55,327 bases of DNA from a virus: positions 1 to 55,327 of IMG/VR virus record IMGVR_UViG_3300029922_000086. One strand, 5' to 3'. Shown piece by piece: positions 18,352 to 27,426 of the stretch. Position numbers and translations under genes: made by a program. Numbering within the stretch: the stretch's first letter is position 1; the number at the start of each line of letters is the position of its first letter. The notes under the pieces were generated by a model. The model was not told where the DNA came from, did not search any database, and was given only the letters and a program-made list of their open reading frames with translations.

Positions 18352-18898
18352 TGAATGGTCCCCAAAATAAAGATTGGGTAACATTATTTACGTGCTTATT
18401 CGCATATTCAAAACTGTTAACACTGTTTCCTAGGAGAGCTGGAATTGGTCCAGGCAGCAAAGGAGAGTTCCAAGTCGAATTTGCATTTAGTGCGAGACCT
18501 GGTAAAGGAGGTAAATCGAAAACTCCGGTTGCTCTTTTTCTTTGCAAAGGATCTAAAAGATCGTGATATAAATCGGCAATAAATTTTAAATAATTATCCC
18601 CTTTATTCTCACCGGTTTTTCCAAAGAATAATTTCAACACATTATAAATTGAACGATAAAGACAAAGTGATTTTATGATTTGAACTGTCATTTCTGACGT
18701 GAGTTGTTGAAAAGTGACATTGTTATATCCCTGAAAAGGAACAATGTACTTATTAGACAAATCGAGTTCTACTTTTGCTTCACCTTGTTGAATGAGGAAG
18801 ATAAGTTCTGTATTTGAAATTTGACTGTCGGAAGGGCCATACGACACCTTCGATTCAGTCATTGTCTTGACTTCAATGTCAGAAATATATCTTCCCAT
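18338..18898 (-). CDS. Head-tail connector (Mu gp36-like position)
   Basis: 186 aa. N-terminal helical region (TELIFLIQQGEAKVELDL, LTSEMTVQIIKSLCLYRS) fits a connector/adaptor with helices packed under the portal. The C-terminus is Pro/Gly-rich (FDLPPLPGLALNANSTW). Located between the capsid genes and neck proteins. Its 3' end overlaps the downstream start region. Role inferred from order. Confidence 0.6.
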   Translation of the reverse strand: MGRYISDIEVKTMTESKVSYGPSDSQISNTELIFLIQQGEAKVELDLSNKYIVPFQGYNNVTFQQLTSEMTVQIIKSLCLYRSIYNVLKLFFGKTGENKGDNYLKFIADLYHDLLDPLQRKRATGVFDLPPLPGLALNANSTWNSPLLPGPIPALLGNSVNSFEYANKHVNNVTQSLFWGPFNGRY

Positions 18899-18900
18899 TT

Positions 18901-19359
18901 TTATTCATCTTCTTCTTCTGTGACTGTAGGATATAAATCGTATTTCGACGCTTCAAATCTGTCGATAACTTCATTCTTTTCGTTAACTTTTAAAACATAC
19001 GGAATTTTTCTCATTCTTGTCTTTGCGGACGGAACTTCAATTCCATTTTTGACGTCTGGTTTAAATTCACCAAACACAGGATTAAAAGTTTTGAAAGTCT
19101 TTTGTGACAACTTCTCGAATAATTCCTCAGAAATATTTTCACAAGTTCCCGCTTTGAAAAAAGCTGACGGCGTGCTGAAATCAATTTGACGTTGATAGAA
19201 GTACGCATCCGTTCTAGATTTCTCTTCGACTTTATCAATCGCCTTAGTGAAATTGTAGAAAGGGTTTGCAACATCAACATTAAATTTCACGCGCACAGTT
19301 TTTGTCTGCGCGCCTGGTTTTTCTTTTGTATACTTGATTCCGTGTATAGTTTGCTCCAT
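18901..19359 (-). CDS. Small head/connector protein
   Basis: 152 aa, with charged mixed sequence: MEQTIHGIKYTKEKPGAQTK, then TVRVKFNVDVANPFYNF, ending in an acidic EEEDE tail. It directly follows the major capsid gene, so a head completion or minor head role is likely. I do not recognise a family. SD GAGG precedes the start. Confidence 0.65.
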   Translation of the reverse strand: MEQTIHGIKYTKEKPGAQTKTVRVKFNVDVANPFYNFTKAIDKVEEKSRTDAYFYQRQIDFSTPSAFFKAGTCENISEELFEKLSQKTFKTFNPVFGEFKPDVKNGIEVPSAKTRMRKIPYVLKVNEKNEVIDRFEASKYDLYPTVTEEEDE

Positions 19360-19373
19360 TTAAACCTCAAAAA

Positions 19374-20735
19374 TTAAGCTAAAGTATTTAGAACGAATAA
19401 ATCGTTTGGACGTTTAACGCGTGGCATCGAGTTCGATCCGCAAAGCAATTTAATGGAAGGATTTTCATATCCACCAAAAGTTCCTGCTTTGGTTAAATCT
19501 TCCATGACCATGAAAAGACCAGGGCGCGCGTCTAAGAAACTCATTCCATTTTGAATTGCAGGCGTGTAAACGTAGTCAACAGTTTGACCGCCGTAGCTAT
19601 TCAAGTCGAACACAAAAAGCACGTAACCGTCTGGAATGAAATAGTTCACAGTGTTTGCGGCATTTCCGACAGGGTCATTGGCATCTGCGAGATATGTAGA
19701 GTCATCCACAATCACGCCAATTTTGATATCACCACCAAGGAAGTACTCAATCATGCCTTCCATGGTTGCGCCGCGTGGCTCTTTTTTGATTACATCAGGA
19801 TTCGCCATGTAACCGTATTGGATCAATTGTTGAACTTCTGGGTTCGTGTAGAACCAGCTGTGCGTGTTTCTATTCATAGCCACCCCTTTAATAAAGGGCT
19901 TTAATCTACGAAGAGCGGCATTGTTAGAAATAAAGTATCTAATGTCAGTTAAGGGAAGAGCCGCAGGGTTCATTAAATAGATACCCCCTTGGTTAGTTGC
20001 CCAAGGCTGACCAGAAACAGGAACTAGAGTATTTTGGGAAGGAACACCAAAGCTAAAAGTTTGGCCGTACCAAGAATATTGACCTTGGAAAATTGCTTGT
20101 TGAATTAGCAATTGTTTCAAAGTGTAGGCACGAACTGCAAGTTGTTCTGTCCAGACAGCAAGATATTGAGCAATTCCACGGATGGAAAAGTTATTCACTC
20201 CGATTTCGCGAAGATACAAAATGTCTTGTTCAGTAACATCGATTTTGTCTCCCCAATAACCGGGAGTAAAGTCGGCGGATTGGTTTCCAAGTTTTTGAAC
20301 AACGTTAAAAGGTTGTCCTAATTTTCTAGGAAATTGTGCTCCGGCAATTGGATTAATCGTTTCAACAACGACTGTTGCAGCTTCGGTCAAAACATCAGGA
20401 ACCCAGTGAGAAAAAAAGCTCATAGGATCCATTACGGTCCCGATTTCGCGAAGTAAGTCGGTCACAGCAACAGTTGTGGAGTTCACAGGAATTCCAGAAC
20501 CAGTTTGGTTAAATTGTGCAAGACGGTTAGGTTTTGCATCCAAACTTGTGAACATAGGAGTTCCAGGTTGACGCCCCCAGCTCAAAAAGTTTCCATTAAA
20601 AACATCCTTGGATTGGGTAAATCCAAAAGCTGCGATTGCGTCCACATAAAAATCAACCAAATCCGAGGTTTTGATTTTTACTGACGGATCGTCCTTTAGT
20701 CCATAGACTAAGTTTTTAGAAAGAGTAGCAGACAT
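19374..20735 (-). CDS. Major capsid protein (lambda E-like)
   Basis: 453 aa. Order (portal, protease/scaffold, decoration, capsid) and sequence fit an E-like capsid protein: VTEQDILYLREIGVNNFSIR, ALRRLKPFIKGVAMNRNTHS, FDLNSYGGQTVDYVYTPAIQ and a C-terminus GSNSMPRVKRPNDLFVLNTL. It assembles the icosahedral shell after scaffold release. The decoration-protein gene sits just upstream. No frameshift or truncation seen. Confidence 0.85.
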   Translation of the reverse strand: MSATLSKNLVYGLKDDPSVKIKTSDLVDFYVDAIAAFGFTQSKDVFNGNFLSWGRQPGTPMFTSLDAKPNRLAQFNQTGSGIPVNSTTVAVTDLLREIGTVMDPMSFFSHWVPDVLTEAATVVVETINPIAGAQFPRKLGQPFNVVQKLGNQSADFTPGYWGDKIDVTEQDILYLREIGVNNFSIRGIAQYLAVWTEQLAVRAYTLKQLLIQQAIFQGQYSWYGQTFSFGVPSQNTLVPVSGQPWATNQGGIYLMNPAALPLTDIRYFISNNAALRRLKPFIKGVAMNRNTHSWFYTNPEVQQLIQYGYMANPDVIKKEPRGATMEGMIEYFLGGDIKIGVIVDDSTYLADANDPVGNAANTVNYFIPDGYVLFVFDLNSYGGQTVDYVYTPAIQNGMSFLDARPGLFMVMEDLTKAGTFGGYENPSIKLLCGSNSMPRVKRPNDLFVLNTLA

Positions 20736-20752
20736 GTGTTAAATTCCTTTCT

Positions 20753-21184
20753 TTATAGTCCATAGATTAAGTATTGACCGGCAGAATTATAGTCAAAAAC
20801 TGTTTTGGCGTTACGTTGTGTAATAGCAGCGGCAACATCTGCAATTTGTGTGTATTGAAGAGCAGATTTGTAAAATGCTCCTTTTGTCAATTGGACAATA
20901 ATTTGAACTTGTCCTGTGACTGTGGTTCCGTTGACGATTAAATCATCATACAAAACGCCTACGAAAACATTTTGTCCGTTCGTTCCAGAAACAGAATCGT
21001 AGTTGACAAAAAGTCCGATGCTTGGGCCGGCGGTATATTGCGCAAGCAAAGTACCGGATTGATAAACAACTCCGCCCGTAGACGCAGCCAAAGGAGCCAT
21101 TGTATAAATTGGGCTCGAATCTGTGGTGACAACGGGAAAAGCAATTGATCGTATGTTGGTATTGACTGAAGGTCCGATAGCCAT
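20753..21184 (-). CDS. Head decoration protein (D-like)
   Basis: 143 aa. GlyAlaThr-rich with ending ITQRNAKTVFDYNSAGQYLI; a segment NVFVGVLYDDLIVNGTTVTG is reminiscent of the AGVL-D region of lambda D-type decoration proteins. It lies between the protease/scaffold and the capsid gene, the normal D position. It would trimerise at the three-fold sites to stabilise the expanded shell. The family call is moderate. Confidence 0.65.
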   Translation of the reverse strand: MAIGPSVNTNIRSIAFPVVTTDSSPIYTMAPLAASTGGVVYQSGTLLAQYTAGPSIGLFVNYDSVSGTNGQNVFVGVLYDDLIVNGTTVTGQVQIIVQLTKGAFYKSALQYTQIADVAAAITQRNAKTVFDYNSAGQYLIYGL

Positions 21185-21200
21185 GAGTTATTTCCTTTCG

Positions 21201-21671
21201 TTATTTCTCAACGTAATTGATGATTTTGTTAAACAAAGCGCGAGTTTCTTCATTGTTCTTTGACAAAATTCCAAGCTGAACGGCAATTTCATCGTTTTGC
21301 TTTTTCAACTGAGAAGTCTCGTCTTTGATTTTTTGAATGCTGTCAGAAAATTTAGCTTTTTCTTTTTCTTCTTTTTTCTTAGCGTCTTCGTCTTCATCTT
21401 CAATTTCTTCTTCAGAACAAAAAGCAGAAAGATATTTTCCCATTTCTTCCATGTCGCCAGATTCCGCGAGTTTCATGGCATGTTCTTTATCTTTCTTTTT
21501 AAACTTCATAGCCTTTTCATCGTCTTTTTTAATTTGCTTTTCAATTCTGTTCTTTTCATCTTCGTTATTATCTTTTGGCTCGTGCTTCTCCATTTCTTTT
21601 TTTCCCTTTTTCAGGGCAGCCGCGAGCGCAATTAAACCGGTATCTATTTTCTCAGTATTTTTGTTTGACAT
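21201..21671 (-). CDS. Nested scaffold (core) protein, internal start in the protease gene
   Basis: An in-frame AAGGAG sits directly before ATG AAC ATG inside the protease/scaffold reading frame. Starting at ATG 21671 the product is 156 aa: MSNKNTEKIDTG, then a Lys/Glu/Asp-rich coiled region with KKEEKEKAKFSDSIQKIKDE, ending IINYVEK. This is the C/Nu3 type arrangement, in which one frame gives a protease-scaffold fusion and an abundant free scaffold. Spacing of the SD to this ATG is 9 bases, against 3 for the preceding ATG. Confidence 0.55.
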   Translation of the reverse strand: MSNKNTEKIDTGLIALAAALKKGKKEMEKHEPKDNNEDEKNRIEKQIKKDDEKAMKFKKKDKEHAMKLAESGDMEEMGKYLSAFCSEEEIEDEDEDAKKKEEKEKAKFSDSIQKIKDETSQLKKQNDEIAVQLGILSKNNEETRALFNKIINYVEK

Positions 21672-22520
21672 GTTCATACTCTCCTTGATGTCGATGGCGA
21701 TGTTGTTCTTAGCTAAAACCTTGTAATCAATAACATTCACCATGTTTTCATTCAGTAGATTGAATGCAGCAAGACGCGATCCCTTGTCTGGAATATTTTT
21801 TAAATCTTGTCTGACTCTTTCGACTTGTACTGGTAATATCTTGCTATTGATTTGTAAATTAATCAACATTTTTTCAATTTCGTAGTCAATTTCTTTATTA
21901 TTTATTATCTCTAAATTATTTTGATATCTAGATAGAAGTACTGAGCGGAGTTGAACAAGGTTTGCTTGAGAGTAAGAATTCTCTCTCACCATGGTCGATA
22001 TTTTTTGTTCTGCGCTAAAGGAAATATTTTGAGCATTTGGAATGGCTCCATTTACAACCCAAGAAATCTCGTAGGACTTATGAGTTTTTGGATCAAATCC
22101 AATAGAAACTTTTGACCAAAGTCTTTTTTTGACTTTTTCAACATTTTCTTTTCCTTTGACTCGCAAATTTGCAAAAAGATAAGGACCTCCTTCTCCTTCA
22201 AGAAGTTCATATTCACCAACAACATGACCCACAGTATTATCGACTGTTTGTTGATGATCCTTTTGATTTGGAATTGCTTCAACATCTTTGAGAGGAATTG
22301 TTCTACCCATGCGTGTGACGCGATTCCAAAGCGACCGTACTTCTGTATTGTGTTGTTTAAAAATGGCGCGCACATCTTTATCTTTAATGTCAAAAGAATT
22401 TCCGTTGGCGTCGGCTTCGACAAAAAACGGATAAAGAACGAGAACTTTGACATCGATCTCATCTTCTTTTTTTTCATCAAGACTTGTGATTTCTGAATTA
22501 GGAACGGAGAGTTGAATCAT
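21201..22520 (-). CDS. Prohead protease-scaffold fusion
   Basis: 439 aa. Residues about 20-170 form the probable protease domain; KKRLWSKVSIGFDP followed by SYEISWVVNGAIPNAQNISF matches the S-iGF ... EiS-V--GA-pnA pattern around the catalytic serine in Mu-I/XkdF-like proteases. Residues from about 285 are Lys/Glu-rich, coiled-coil scaffold (KKKDKEHAMKLAESGDMEEM). The start overlaps the portal gene stop. Processes scaffold and capsid during maturation. Catalytic assignment from pattern only. Confidence 0.75.
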   Translation of the reverse strand: MIQLSVPNSEITSLDEKKEDEIDVKVLVLYPFFVEADANGNSFDIKDKDVRAIFKQHNTEVRSLWNRVTRMGRTIPLKDVEAIPNQKDHQQTVDNTVGHVVGEYELLEGEGGPYLFANLRVKGKENVEKVKKRLWSKVSIGFDPKTHKSYEISWVVNGAIPNAQNISFSAEQKISTMVRENSYSQANLVQLRSVLLSRYQNNLEIINNKEIDYEIEKMLINLQINSKILPVQVERVRQDLKNIPDKGSRLAAFNLLNENMVNVIDYKVLAKNNIAIDIKESMNMSNKNTEKIDTGLIALAAALKKGKKEMEKHEPKDNNEDEKNRIEKQIKKDDEKAMKFKKKDKEHAMKLAESGDMEEMGKYLSAFCSEEEIEDEDEDAKKKEEKEKAKFSDSIQKIKDETSQLKKQNDEIAVQLGILSKNNEETRALFNKIINYVEK

Positions 22521-24172
22521 GAGGATGATCCTCCTTTAGGGAGGTTGTTTTGTTTTTTGTAATGTGAATCTGTGGATTTCACATCTGTTTTTCCCGTGGT
22601 GTCTTTAGGTTTCATATTCATTTTTTCAAGTTCTTTTTGAAGTTCTTTGATTTCTTTTTCGGAGAGTTCAGAGTCTCCAACGAGCTGACGATATTTGTTA
22701 ATGTCGTTGATGATCGTTGGACCGGTCAGGCCGCAAGCTCTCATGGCCTCATATTGTTTAACGACATTTGTTTTGTCTTCGGTGTTTAAAAGTTCTGCCT
22801 CAAAATATCCCATGGTGTTGTTGTGCGCACGTTGGGGGAAATTGAAACGAACAAGATCAGAAACAAAATCTTTGATTATCGTTCTACAAACTGAATTTCG
22901 TATAGAAGATAAAAGCTTGTTGTGAATTGAATTTTGAGACGTTCCGAGAGCGTAGCTTTGTCCTGTACCCCCTGAAAACATGGACGCAGGAATCAAAAGA
23001 GCCTGTTGCATCGAATCATCGCAGTATCTTAGAGTGTCCGTGAAAATTCTAAGGTCCGCGCCAATGTCCGCTACTTGAAAATCAAAAGCAGTTCCCTTCA
23101 TGCCAGGAAGCAAAAGCGCTGAATCGCCGCGAAGACGGGATAGGGCCAGTGTCAGAGCTGAAATAGCAGTCTGTGCCATGTTTGGAGAATTCACCGCAGG
23201 GTCAGGATTCTGAACGCTCGTTTGTGAATACGTTGTCATGGATGCAGGATCCGCGTAGCCAATCAACAAAGGCGTGGACTTTCTATCTCCCACGACCGCT
23301 AGGAACTGCAAAAAAGCAGACTTAAGAATGTAGAAATTATACGCACTTCTGAGCATGGAACGCCCGTATGGATTTAAAAACCCATCTTGCCCCTTGCGCA
23401 CATAGTGAATTACTTTTTTGCGAGGAACTGGAATCATGCCCACGGTTTGAAGTTGAGTCGTGCGAATTGGGTAATCTGCATCCCCGATAAATGAAAGTCC
23501 GTCGGGAGCCCCTTGGTTATATCCTAGATTTTGATTACCAAACTCACCGCCAAATCCGTAGCCTGGAAGCAGATAGGAAAGCGAATTTTGAATGCCAGGG
23601 TTTTGAGCAAAATAAACGTATTGATAGATAAAATCGTCGAGCTGTCCCGCGCGATTCGTTCTGAAAATTACAGACGTCGGAGGATAAGCAACAACGCTTT
23701 TTATCCAAACCTTCCCGTCAATGTATTCGCTCGGGCGGCTATATTCTTTTTCGCCCACGTAGAATCCCGCCCACATTGAAGTGAGCATGTCACGAATTAA
23801 TCCTGACTTCCCTTCGTCAAGTAAGTCAAAAGCCTTCCTAACAAATTTCTGAATTTCTTTATTTTCGTGGTAATAGTCGCCAACCGTATTGGAAATGATG
23901 GCTGTATTATATTCCAAACTTGAAGAAATAACAGAGTCAATGTAAGCAATGCGTTGGAAAGTGCTGATAGATACAGTGGAAGGATTAAGCAGCCAACTCC
24001 CAAGCATGTTGTAAACATACGGGATCGATGTTCCGCGAACTTCTTCAAAAGAAGGCTCGTTATCTTTTTCGTAGACATTCAAAAACTCATTCAATATGTT
24101 ATTTTGTCTGTCGATAAATTGGTTTAAATCCGGTTCATCTTTTTCTATTTTTCGATTGTCAATGACGGCCAT
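22517..24172 (-). CDS. Portal protein
   Basis: 551 aa, the usual portal size. Contains MLGSWLLNPSTVSISTFQ early, then RKKVIHYVRKGQDGFLNPYG and SMLRSAYNFYILKSAFLQFL, GVGDRKSTPLLIGYADPASM, and a C-terminal Lys-rich tail. The pattern P-G-S-LR-AY------K is usual for phage portals. It forms the dodecameric vertex where the terminase docks, and its gene order before protease and capsid is standard. The terminase genes lie on the opposite strand 1.1 kb away. Confidence 0.85.
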   Translation of the reverse strand: MAVIDNRKIEKDEPDLNQFIDRQNNILNEFLNVYEKDNEPSFEEVRGTSIPYVYNMLGSWLLNPSTVSISTFQRIAYIDSVISSSLEYNTAIISNTVGDYYHENKEIQKFVRKAFDLLDEGKSGLIRDMLTSMWAGFYVGEKEYSRPSEYIDGKVWIKSVVAYPPTSVIFRTNRAGQLDDFIYQYVYFAQNPGIQNSLSYLLPGYGFGGEFGNQNLGYNQGAPDGLSFIGDADYPIRTTQLQTVGMIPVPRKKVIHYVRKGQDGFLNPYGRSMLRSAYNFYILKSAFLQFLAVVGDRKSTPLLIGYADPASMTTYSQTSVQNPDPAVNSPNMAQTAISALTLALSRLRGDSALLLPGMKGTAFDFQVADIGADLRIFTDTLRYCDDSMQQALLIPASMFSGGTGQSYALGTSQNSIHNKLLSSIRNSVCRTIIKDFVSDLVRFNFPQRAHNNTMGYFEAELLNTEDKTNVVKQYEAMRACGLTGPTIINDINKYRQLVGDSELSEKEIKELQKELEKMNMKPKDTTGKTDVKSTDSHYKKQNNLPKGGSSS

Positions 24173-24182
24173 AATGTTTCAC

Positions 24183-24461
24183 CTATGAAGGAAGGGTGTA
24201 GACAAGCCAGTCAGTTGCTGTCGTAAAATCTGTTGCAACAAAAGGGAAAGAACACGAGGCATAATTATAAAGATTGAAAGCAAAATCGATGGTGTTCACG
24301 CTGATAATTGGCAGAACTAAAAATGGAAGTTGGCCGCTAGAATTTGCGACCAAGTTTGCATAGGTCTGCCGCGTAATATAGACAGACGTGTTACTTGTGC
24401 TTGTGACGCTCGAGGAAGCAATCGCAATCATAATATTTTGAAATGTGTACAGAGTTGCCAT
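24183..24461 (-). CDS. Small head-region protein, unknown
   Basis: 92 aa, beta-rich: MATLYTFQNIMIAIASSSVT then SVYITRQTYANLVANSSGQL and VNTIDFAFNLYNYASCSF. Short, no recognised family. It precedes the portal gene with an 10-base gap and follows another small gene, so it is co-translated with the head operon. Probably a minor virion or assembly protein. Confidence 0.55.
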   Translation of the reverse strand: MATLYTFQNIMIAIASSSVTSTSNTSVYITRQTYANLVANSSGQLPFLVLPIISVNTIDFAFNLYNYASCSFPFVATDFTTATDWLVYTLPS

Positions 24462-24467
24462 ATGGAA

Positions 24468-24815
24468 TTATTTCTTTTTTCCCATTTTCGGTTTCATTTC
24501 TTTACCGCATGGAACCGCGCCAAGTTTAGGCATATTTTTAGCCATCATTTTGAAATCGTTTTTTCCTTCATGATGTCCGTGATGTGCGTGTTTTGGTTTT
24601 GCAAGATGTTCCTTTGGAATTTCTTTGTGATGCACACCCTTTTTAAACATTTCTTCTGCCATGCCGCCGTCACCCATTTTAATCTCCTTTTTTTTGTTTT
24701 CTCGTTGCTTTGAATAACCAATTGCAACTGCTTGTTTTGGATCTTTGCCGTGCGCAATTTCCGTTTTAATATTTTTTTCTCGTGCTTCTTTTGAACCGGA
24801 AGAATCAAGTGGCAT
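24468..24815 (-). CDS. Small Lys/His-rich head-operon protein
   Basis: 115 aa, very basic. Contains the HGKDPKQAVAIGYSKQRE segment often found in small phage structural-operon proteins of unknown function, then an Ala-Lys-His-rich tail (KHAHHGHHEGKND) and a KMGKKK end. A metal- or nucleic-acid-binding role can be suggested from composition only. Preceded by an AGGAG-like SD. Confidence 0.6.
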   Translation of the reverse strand: MPLDSSGSKEAREKNIKTEIAHGKDPKQAVAIGYSKQRENKKKEIKMGDGGMAEEMFKKGVHHKEIPKEHLAKPKHAHHGHHEGKNDFKMMAKNMPKLGAVPCGKEMKPKMGKKK

Positions 24816-24828
24816 TAGCTCTCACTCC

Positions 24829-25179
24829 TTATTTAGAAGTTCCTGCAACAGTTATCGATCCCGCTGGCGTACCCGATGGTGTCCAGATTAAATCGACAAG
24901 AACGGCAGGTTGAGACGCCCCGCTACTCCAAGTGAAGGTAGAACTTCCGTTTAAAAACAATCCGGCGTTCACAGGAATTGTGATGGAAGATGCCACGGCG
25001 GAAACTGTATCGAGAGCGGTGTTCAACATTTTTGCTGTTAAAGTTCCGGTTGGAGTTCCAGTCGCGATGTTAATATTGACTGAAAAAGATTTCCCACCCA
25101 CTGTAAATTGGGTGCTACCTGCCGCAGCGGTACTGGGAATGCTCGCTATAATTGCGTTAAAAACTGCTGTTGATGCCAT
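24829..25179 (-). CDS. First gene of the leftward late operon, beta-rich small protein
   Basis: 116 aa starting MASTAVFNAIIASIPSTAAA, then TQFTVGGKSFSVNINIATGT and a beta C-terminus. The N-terminal Ala/Ser-rich stretch is weakly amphipathic. It is the first minus-strand gene after the divergent control region at 25.2 kb. Possible virion decoration or head-fibre protein; no family recognised. Confidence 0.55.
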   Translation of the reverse strand: MASTAVFNAIIASIPSTAAAGSTQFTVGGKSFSVNINIATGTPTGTLTAKMLNTALDTVSAVASSITIPVNAGLFLNGSSTFTWSSGASQPAVLVDLIWTPSGTPAGSITVAGTSK

Positions 25180-25295
25180 GTGTTAATATTCCTTTTTAAA
25201 GTTTGACTAAACAAATTTAAAAAAATAATGTATAGTCAAATTAGGTTTTATGTTCTGAAATTAGTCTATCAAAAAAAAACAAATAAGGAAGCAAA
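25180..25295. promoter_or_regulatory. Divergent control region between late operon and terminase
   Basis: A 116-base A+T-rich gap between leftward late genes and rightward terminase genes. It contains an 8-bp inverted repeat TTTGACTA (25202-25209) and TAGTCAAA (25233-25240), and a TTGACT ... TAATGT candidate promoter on the plus strand (spacing 17), starting at 25203. TTTGACTA also occurs at 36679. SDs AAGGA/AAGGAAG sit near both starts. Probably the late promoter region. Confidence 0.5.
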
Positions 25296-25679
25296 ATGAA
25301 AGAATACTCCCCAAATCACGCCATCGATTTAAAAAATCATTGTCGCGAGGGAAAATCTCTTGAGACGTATTGTGCTCACATCGGTGTGACACCTGCGATT
25401 ATTTCGCACTGGTATAATGAATATTACGATTTTAAAGAGGCTGTTGAAATGGCACCATGTTTAGAATTATTATTTTGGGAAGAAAGTTTGCTTACTGCAC
25501 TTAATAATAATCAAAAAGAATTCGCCACGGTAATTAAGTCTCGCATTGACACACTTATGAAAGTCGTTATTTCTCCTATTCGTAACGACATTTACTCGTC
25601 TTTAAAGGATGATGATAAGAAGAAATTAATCAAGAAAAGTGAAGATTTACTCAACGACTTTAGACTTTTAGGAATATAA
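25296..25679 (+). CDS. Terminase small subunit
   Basis: 127 aa, start ATG with AAGGAAG upstream. N-terminal helix-turn-helix: SLETYCAHIGVTPAIISHWY, followed by FKEAVEMAPCLELLFWEESL. This is the usual DNA-binding motor-adaptor layout of TerS. It is 4 bases from the large subunit. It would recognise packaging sequence in the concatemer, probably close to this gene. Confidence 0.75.
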   Translation: MKEYSPNHAIDLKNHCREGKSLETYCAHIGVTPAIISHWYNEYYDFKEAVEMAPCLELLFWEESLLTALNNNQKEFATVIKSRIDTLMKVVISPIRNDIYSSLKDDDKKKLIKKSEDLLNDFRLLGI

Positions 25680-25683
25680 AAAA

Positions 25684-27426
25684 ATGTCCATCATAGATAT
25701 TCCAAGAGATATCATTAAAAGAGAAGAACTTTTCAAGAATTATTCTTCAGATCGTCTCTTAGAATTAAAAGGAAAAATAGACCAAAGAATTATCACCCCG
25801 CACGAGAGAAATGAATTCACGCAACTTCTTTCTTTTGAGCAGATAAGAACCTATGGGAACTACGTCAAGTCGATGGATTATCCAATTCCTTGGCAGTGGT
25901 TTCACCATGTTGTCATGGAAAAAATCGACAATGTAATTGCCTCGCCAATTTCCAGACGCGTCATGATTGAAATGCCGCCCCGCCATTGCAAAACGTTGCT
26001 TGCAGGCCAACTTCTTTCAACATACCTTTTCGGTAGATTCCCTAATAAGTCTATAGTGTACGCGACAAATGTGAACTCGAAAGCAGTGGACGAGCTAAGT
26101 GCCATGCGAAAAATCATCACGTCCGACCGCTATCAGTCACTTTTTCCAGGCGCAAAGGCCAAGACTTCCTTTGAAGATATTTCGGTTATCGACAAAAGTT
26201 TGAGAAAAAACAAAAAAGATACGGCAAACGTGCTTTCAAATGTTTACTCGGACCGAGGAGGTTTACGCACGGTTGGAATGGGCGACATCCTTACTGGTCA
26301 CCCGTTCCACGTGGGAATTGCGGACGACTTGTACAAAGGCTACGCAGAAGCACAGTCCGAAAAAGTACGTGAAAATATTTGGAACTGGTTTATGAAAGTG
26401 TTTTGTACGCGCGTGGATAAAATGACAATTGGTGGAGTTTCCCACATTATCGTTTTCTTCACGCGCTGGCATGATGACGATATTTGCGGACGGCTTCAGA
26501 GAATTCAAAAGGAAAGATCCTATGAGATTGAACAGTTTGAAAAACTAGGAATTCCTTGGTACGACTGGGAAATCCTCTCCTTTGAGGCCGTAAAAACGGA
26601 AGATAAGCCTTCGCACCCTGCGGACCCTCGCAAAGTCGGTCAACCACTCTGGCCACTTTATGAAGCAGAATATCATCAACAAAAAATCCTAGACCCCGTT
26701 GGCTTCGAATCTCTTTATCAGCAAAATCCTATGAACAAATACGGTCAGTTATTTCAAAGAGATTATTTCCAACACTATTCAACTTTGCCCGAAAATATCA
26801 CACATATCGTAGTTTCAATTGACCCCAATTTGAAAGAAGGCAAAAGCAATACCACTGGAGTTTCAGATAATTTCGCAATTCTCGTCATGGGACTTGGACG
26901 CGGTGGGAATATTTACCTTCTTGATTTTGTCGCGCATTCAAAGGATTACAACTTTCTAAAACTTGAAACGCGCCGCATTCTTAGAAAATATCCACACCAC
27001 TGGCAAGTCGTCATCGAACAAACTGCCGTTGGGCCTGCACTCACGTCTGACTTGAAAATCTCGGGATTCTACCGAGTGACTGAGTTCAATCCTGGATCAA
27101 AGTCCAAATTCGAGCGCGCAAGTCTTATCGTGCCGGAACTCATTTCCGGAAAATACTTCATCCCCTCTCGTCATATGCGCCCAGATATTGACAACTACGT
27201 GAATCAATTGGTTAACTTCACTGGACAAAAAGGGCGCAAAGATGACTTGGTTGATGCAACAGTTATAGGAATTCTATACTATATGAACCACCGCACACTC
27301 GCGGACATCAGCTACGTGACCACCATGAGCAATCCACTTCTTGCCCGCACACTGGGACAACCGCAATCTTTTGGCCTGGGAAGACAATTGCCGCCCGGAA
27401 AAAATAGAAGGACCATGGAACAATGA
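25684..27426 (+). CDS. Terminase large subunit
   Basis: 580 aa, the typical TerL length. ATPase motifs: P-loop-like PPRHCKTLLAG (residue about 97), Walker B region around HVGIADDLYKG (about 209). Nuclease acidic residues: VSIDPNLK (about 376), VVIEQTAV (about 443) and the GRKDDLVDAT region (about 517). It drives packaging ATP hydrolysis and cuts the concatemer. Ends 4 bases into the next start, an ATGA overlap, so its expression is coupled to the helicase gene. Confidence 0.9.
   Translation: MSIIDIPRDIIKREELFKNYSSDRLLELKGKIDQRIITPHERNEFTQLLSFEQIRTYGNYVKSMDYPIPWQWFHHVVMEKIDNVIASPISRRVMIEMPPRHCKTLLAGQLLSTYLFGRFPNKSIVYATNVNSKAVDELSAMRKIITSDRYQSLFPGAKAKTSFEDISVIDKSLRKNKKDTANVLSNVYSDRGGLRTVGMGDILTGHPFHVGIADDLYKGYAEAQSEKVRENIWNWFMKVFCTRVDKMTIGGVSHIIVFFTRWHDDDICGRLQRIQKERSYEIEQFEKLGIPWYDWEILSFEAVKTEDKPSHPADPRKVGQPLWPLYEAEYHQQKILDPVGFESLYQQNPMNKYGQLFQRDYFQHYSTLPENITHIVVSIDPNLKEGKSNTTGVSDNFAILVMGLGRGGNIYLLDFVAHSKDYNFLKLETRRILRKYPHHWQVVIEQTAVGPALTSDLKISGFYRVTEFNPGSKSKFERASLIVPELISGKYFIPSRHMRPDIDNYVNQLVNFTGQKGRKDDLVDATVIGILYYMNHRTLADISYVTTMSNPLLARTLGQPQSFGLGRQLPPGKNRRTMEQ

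Noticed and set aside
25202-25240. TTTGACTA repeats as a genome-wide operator
   Set aside because: An 8-mer is expected by chance about once or twice in this genome, so the three sites are only weak evidence.
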